Shown here one piece after another: positions 7,358-10,025 of a stretch of DNA of 10,025 bases. The notes under the pieces are model-generated. The model did not search any database, was not told the DNA's origin, and saw nothing but the letters and a program-made list of their open reading frames with translations. The stretch is from NCBI GenBank assembly GCA_015661585.1, contig DQVU01000141.1:1-10025 (forward strand), in the 5' to 3' direction. A program made the translations under genes and the position numbers. This DNA comes from Methanothermococcus okinawensis. Its GTDB lineage: Archaea; AGJL01; Methanococci; Methanococcales; Methanococcaceae. Within the stretch, counting starts at the first letter, position 1. The number at the start of each line of letters is the position of its first letter.

Positions 7358-9723
7358 TACAATCTCCTCTCTGCAATCTTTAAGATATCCAGGGCCGATA
7401 GATCATCTCTTAGATAGATATTATCTAAGTCTGCGTATAGGTCTACCCTTAGTATATGCTCCCCATCCTCTTGTAATCCTCTTAAAATCCTTTCCAATTT
7501 ATTCCTAGATATCCCAAATAATTTGTAGGGTCCTCCAGGAAATTCTTTACTGTACAATTCTGATACTGTGAAATCTCTTCTTCCTATATATTCCGCTGCC
7601 TTATAGAGGCTGTAGGCAACTGCTAAGGGATGGATGTTATCTGTACCTATTTTTTTAACGTATCTTTCTCCACCTATTTTCTCAATAACACCTATTTTCA
7701 ACTCGTATCCTATTGGAGAACTGTCGAAGAGGTTTAGAAGAGAGGAAATAGCATTTTTAGCTGTTCTTTCCTTAGCGTTCTGATCATCTTCTAATAATTT
7801 TGACAATAAATCTTTTCTTGAAAAAGTTGATCCCCAATCAAAGGTATCTAGATACCATTTAATTAGATTGACGTTGTGATATAAATTCGTCCATACTATT
7901 TCCCATATAAACAATTCATCTTTGTTTACGACCTTGCTAAGTATATTGGCCACTACTGTTGGTTTATTTCTATCCAGAAGTTCACTTTCTCGAAGCCAGG
8001 TTTTCAGAGACTCTACCTGACGATTTCCAAGATTGGTTTTTGAAACCCAATCCTCTGTATTATTCAAAAAAAATATTAGCCACTCTCTTCTCAATCCAAA
8101 ATTTTGGAATTTACTTGTAGCAATCCTATCTGTTTTCATAGGTCTTTCACCTCCGTATATCATAAGTGACTGTGCAGCTAAACAGCCCTTTTCAGTGAAA
8201 TTTAAACATTTCATACAGTGAGTACATAAACTAGTATCTATCTTAACGGTAGAGTTTACTACTTTTAATGCCCCTGTTGGACATTCTACACTACATACTT
8301 CACAATGAGTACAGTAGGTAGATTTACACAGTACTCTTTTAAGTAATTCCTTAATGGTTATATTTCCTCGAGTATGTATACGAATTTTTTCTACATCCTT
8401 TCCTATCTTTATAGTAAAAGGAAATGTTTCATTTCTTACCCTTACCTCTCCTTTCACCGTTTTTGATTCTTTTTTATAATATAGATCTCCCACTGTTTTA
8501 ATCCATGTCAAAAAGTTTTCTCTAGGTTTTTTAAGTACTGCTGTTATATTACTACCTTCTAAAACAAGATGTAACATCGTACCATTAACCTCTAATCCTC
8601 TTCCCCCTGCCCTATTTTTCCACTGTCCCTCTGCTATAAATCCACTAATATCTTTATCTGATAGACCTAGGGATTTTCCATAACGGTGGATTATATTCAA
8701 AAATTTTATTACATTGTCTCTCTCTATTCTGTAGAGAATGTATTCATTCCATGGAGATGCAAAGGGACAAAAACAGCAACCAACTCTGTCAAGTCCATAC
8801 CTGTAACCTTTGTTAATATTTAATTTCCTTAAAAATAGATAGAGAAATACCTCTGTACAATTCCAACTGTGAATAACCTCGGCATTTATCTGATAAGGAT
8901 ATCTAATATTTTTTCTTATTCTTCCATATTTAGACCTTTTTAAACTCTCATCAGACCTTACACCTTCAAAAACTACTATTTTAATAGGGAGATTGTGATT
9001 TTTTCTTGAAAATAATTTCTTTAAGATTTTTTGAAAAGGTGCAGTTTTTAAAACAGTACTACACCACCTATGTATTCTACTAGGTGGTCCAAATTCTTTC
9101 CAGAATTCTATTGCAGGTCTCGGGGGTTTTGCTATACAAAACTTTAATCCAGGATATCGTTTCTCATATTCCTTTTTCGTTTTCTCCACATTTTCATAGG
9201 TGCAATTAATTTCCATGGTAGTATCTGAAAAAACAACTACTAAATCATCAGGAGGTATAATTCTAGTTACAAGATCCAGTACAACCTGTGAATCTTTCCC
9301 ACCACTGTAGGAGACAGTGAATAAACAATCCCTGTTTTTATATAACTTATAGGTGTATTCTATAAAATCTAGAGCTTCATTTTCCAATACAAATAAGGCT
9401 TCTTTATTTTTTTCAATTAACTTTTTTATATCAATAGGTTCTATACTTAAATTCTGTCCTTTTTCTGTAAGTTCTATTTTCGGTGGTTCAAATATATTAC
9501 CTCCCTTAGCTTTTGCCACCAACTCTCCCTTGTAGTAGTAATCTCTTCCAATAGCCCATAGTAGCGGCTCCTGAACTCTGGGGTATTCCCAAAACCTATT
9601 AAAACCAAGAAGATCTAATTCCTCATAGAAAACAGGACGTGGGGGTTTTATAACTTCAAAATTTTCCCCACTATTTACCAGTAAAACACCATTGGACTCC
9701 TTATCCCATTTTATTTTGTACAT
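7357..9723 (-). CDS. brxP: BrxP, PAPS-reductase-family/ferredoxin fusion of BREX type 4
   Basis: This is the first gene of the operon, with 788 residues from ATG 9723. Domains in order: an N-terminal module (1-110, with PRPVFYEELDLLGF at 28-41); an adenine-nucleotide alpha-hydrolase/PAPS-reductase domain (about 115-350) with the PP-loop SGGKDS at 140-145, FSDTTME (D167), HRWCS (C221), GVRSDES (254-260) and GCCFCPFA (C316, C317, C319); a ferredoxin-like domain with two 4Fe-4S motifs (C471, C474, C477, C481P and C500, C503, C506, C514); and a helical C-terminal region (about 525-788) of unknown role. PP-loop enzymes activate substrates with ATP. DndC and SspD of DNA phosphorothioation are relatives, so a sulfur mark on DNA is the likely output, but this is inference. 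A TTG at 9741 gives six more residues and has AGGTGAT 11 bases upstream. I chose the ATG because MYKIKWD starts a clean beta strand and AGAAGG precedes it by 6 bases. Stand-alone PAPS reductase is the alternative, made unlikely by the operon. Confidence 0.85.
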   Translation of the reverse strand: MYKIKWDKESNGVLLVNSGENFEVIKPPRPVFYEELDLLGFNRFWEYPRVQEPLLWAIGRDYYYKGELVAKAKGGNIFEPPKIELTEKGQNLSIEPIDIKKLIEKNKEALFVLENEALDFIEYTYKLYKNRDCLFTVSYSGGKDSQVVLDLVTRIIPPDDLVVVFSDTTMEINCTYENVEKTKKEYEKRYPGLKFCIAKPPRPAIEFWKEFGPPSRIHRWCSTVLKTAPFQKILKKLFSRKNHNLPIKIVVFEGVRSDESLKRSKYGRIRKNIRYPYQINAEVIHSWNCTEVFLYLFLRKLNINKGYRYGLDRVGCCFCPFASPWNEYILYRIERDNVIKFLNIIHRYGKSLGLSDKDISGFIAEGQWKNRAGGRGLEVNGTMLHLVLEGSNITAVLKKPRENFLTWIKTVGDLYYKKESKTVKGEVRVRNETFPFTIKIGKDVEKIRIHTRGNITIKELLKRVLCKSTYCTHCEVCSVECPTGALKVVNSTVKIDTSLCTHCMKCLNFTEKGCLAAQSLMIYGGERPMKTDRIATSKFQNFGLRREWLIFFLNNTEDWVSKTNLGNRQVESLKTWLRESELLDRNKPTVVANILSKVVNKDELFIWEIVWTNLYHNVNLIKWYLDTFDWGSTFSRKDLLSKLLEDDQNAKERTAKNAISSLLNLFDSSPIGYELKIGVIEKIGGERYVKKIGTDNIHPLAVAYSLYKAAEYIGRRDFTVSELYSKEFPGGPYKLFGISRNKLERILRGLQEDGEHILRVDLYADLDNIYLRDDLSALDILKIAERRL
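7362..7369 (-). promoter_or_regulatory. Shine-Dalgarno site of brxC
   Basis: On the minus strand GAGGAGAT lies 4 bases before the brxC ATG and within the last codons of brxP. It is the best Shine-Dalgarno match of the internal operon junctions. Together with the TAATG overlap it indicates efficient re-initiation on brxC, while fixing the brxC start at 7357. Confidence 0.6.
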
Positions 9724-9752
9724 AGTTTCCCTTCTCTTCAACTTCGACCTAT

Positions 9753-9759
9753 ATCACCT
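9753..9759 (-). promoter_or_regulatory. AGGTGAT ribosome-binding-like site before brxP
   Basis: The minus-strand heptamer AGGTGAT is a perfect complement to the 3' end of archaeal 16S rRNA. It lies 11 bases before an in-frame TTG (9739-9741) and 29 bases before the ATG at 9721-9723. The first distance is slightly long and the second is far too long for a normal Shine-Dalgarno site. It therefore either supports initiation at TTG or is a standby site. This is the only feature that argues against the ATG start chosen for brxP. Confidence 0.4.
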
Positions 9760-9771
9760 AGTACCTAAACT

Positions 9772-9780
9772 AATAAAAAG
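9772..9780 (-). promoter_or_regulatory. Candidate TATA box of the BREX operon
   Basis: The minus strand reads CTTTTTATT here. It is the best-placed AT-rich box in the leader: a start about 25 bases downstream would fall near 9750 and give a short 5' leader for the TTG start, or about 27 bases for the ATG. A second AT-rich candidate, TTTAATAAA, lies at 9798-9806. Neither is a strong match to the archaeal TATA consensus and the whole leader is AT-rich, so the call is tentative. No other gap in the operon is large enough for a promoter. Confidence 0.3.
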
Positions 9781-9788
9781 ATAAGTTT

Positions 9789-9810
9789 TACTATCTTTAT
9801 TAAAATAGTA
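9789..9810. repeat. 6-bp inverted repeat in the brxP leader
   Basis: TACTAT and ATAGTA form perfect arms around a 10-base AT-only-plus-one-C spacer. The dyad sits just upstream of the candidate TATA box, a position where an archaeal regulator could act. The sequence is so AT-rich that a chance match is quite possible, and no regulator gene is visible in the window. Confidence 0.25.
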
Positions 9811-9825
9811 TTTTTCAAAAAATCA
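9811..9825 (-). terminator. T-run terminator of the right-hand gene
   Basis: Immediately after the TAG of the upstream minus-strand gene comes GTGA-type spacer and then six T in a row, followed by one G and five A, making a small T5/A5 dyad. A T run just after a stop codon is the usual archaeal terminator. It suggests that transcription of the right-hand gene ends before the BREX operon begins, so the operon has its own promoter. Confidence 0.4.
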
Positions 9826-10025
9826 CTACAACAGTTTATTGATGTATGGATTGTTAAGTATCCTCTCTATATCCCACAACTCGTTGAGAATGTCAGAGTT
9901 TATACTACATCTTATAAGTGGTATCCTTAGACCCACCGCGATATGTGAAAATGTAGGGTTGTTGCCTACTATCAGGGGGTTCAATCCCCTCTCAAGTATA
10001 TACTCTGTATAGTAGTACAGCTCAC
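9826..10025 (-). CDS. 3' end of an unrecognised minus-strand gene
   Basis: Partial gene: an open frame enters from the right edge and stops at TAG (9826-9828), giving 65 C-terminal residues. It contains ELYYYTEYILERGLNPLIV, then GNNPTFSHIAVGLRIPLIRC, and ends with a helix rich in Asn, Leu and Ile. The pattern helix, strand (NPLIVG), helix (SHIAVGL), strand (PLIRC) suggests the last part of a Rossmann-like alpha/beta domain. I do not recognise the family and assign no function. It has the same orientation as the BREX operon with an 84-102-base gap that includes a T run, so it is probably a separate transcription unit. Codon use is like that of its neighbours. Confidence 0.6.
   Translation of the reverse strand, partial: ELYYYTEYILERGLNPLIVGNNPTFSHIAVGLRIPLIRCSINSDILNELWDIERILNNPYINKLL

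Noticed and set aside
7357..9723. Assignment of the first gene as DndC or as an assimilatory PAPS reductase
   Set aside because: It has extra ferredoxin and C-terminal domains and sits with pglZ and brxL instead of dndD/E or sulfate-assimilation genes, so BrxP fits better.
1..10025. CRISPR arrays, tRNA genes, insertion sequences
   Set aside because: I saw no regularly spaced repeats, no cloverleaf-like segment and no transposase motif or terminal repeats. The window is almost wholly coding.

Overview
The window looks like chromosome of a thermophilic, hydrogenotrophic methanogen, most likely of the order Methanococcales. This is an inference from three things: AT-rich DNA with Lys/Glu/Ile-rich proteins that favour AGA/AGG and ATA codons, Shine-Dalgarno-like sites of the GGAGGTGAT type, and ferredoxin-fused PAPS-reductase-like proteins of a kind known in methanogens. 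No rRNA or marker gene is present, so genus cannot be named.

Layout: bases 1-104 hold the last 33 codons of a plus-strand gene, possibly a creatininase-family enzyme such as ArfB. After 17 bases begins a block of four minus-strand genes that fills 122-9723 with almost no spacing. In transcription order these are a PAPS-reductase/ferredoxin fusion (brxP, 7357-9723), a very large P-loop ATPase (brxC-like, 3935-7357), a PglZ-domain protein (pglZ, 1540-3918) and a short BrxL AAA+ protein (brxL, 122-1543). The junctions are a TAATG overlap, a 16-base gap and an ATGA overlap, so this is one translationally coupled operon. A roughly 80-100-base leader (9724-9825) carries the likely promoter. Bases 9826-10025 are the 3' end of another minus-strand gene that I do not recognise.

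The four genes and their order match type 4 BREX, a phage-defence system in which a PAPS-reductase-family protein stands where other BREX types have a DNA methyltransferase. The likely division of labour, inferred from the families, is as follows. BrxP uses its N-type ATP pyrophosphatase site and Fe-S clusters to put a sulfur-based mark on host DNA. BrxC is a large ATPase that drives assembly or remodelling. PglZ is an alkaline-phosphatase-fold partner. BrxL is a DNA-binding AAA+ motor that acts on unmarked invading DNA. Points of interest are the multi-domain BrxP with two ferredoxin-type clusters, the absence of any cysteine desulfurase or Dnd/Ssp partner in the window, the lack of a Lon-protease-like C-terminus on BrxL, and an ambiguous translation start for brxP. 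The system class is known; its chemistry in a methanogen is the less-described part.
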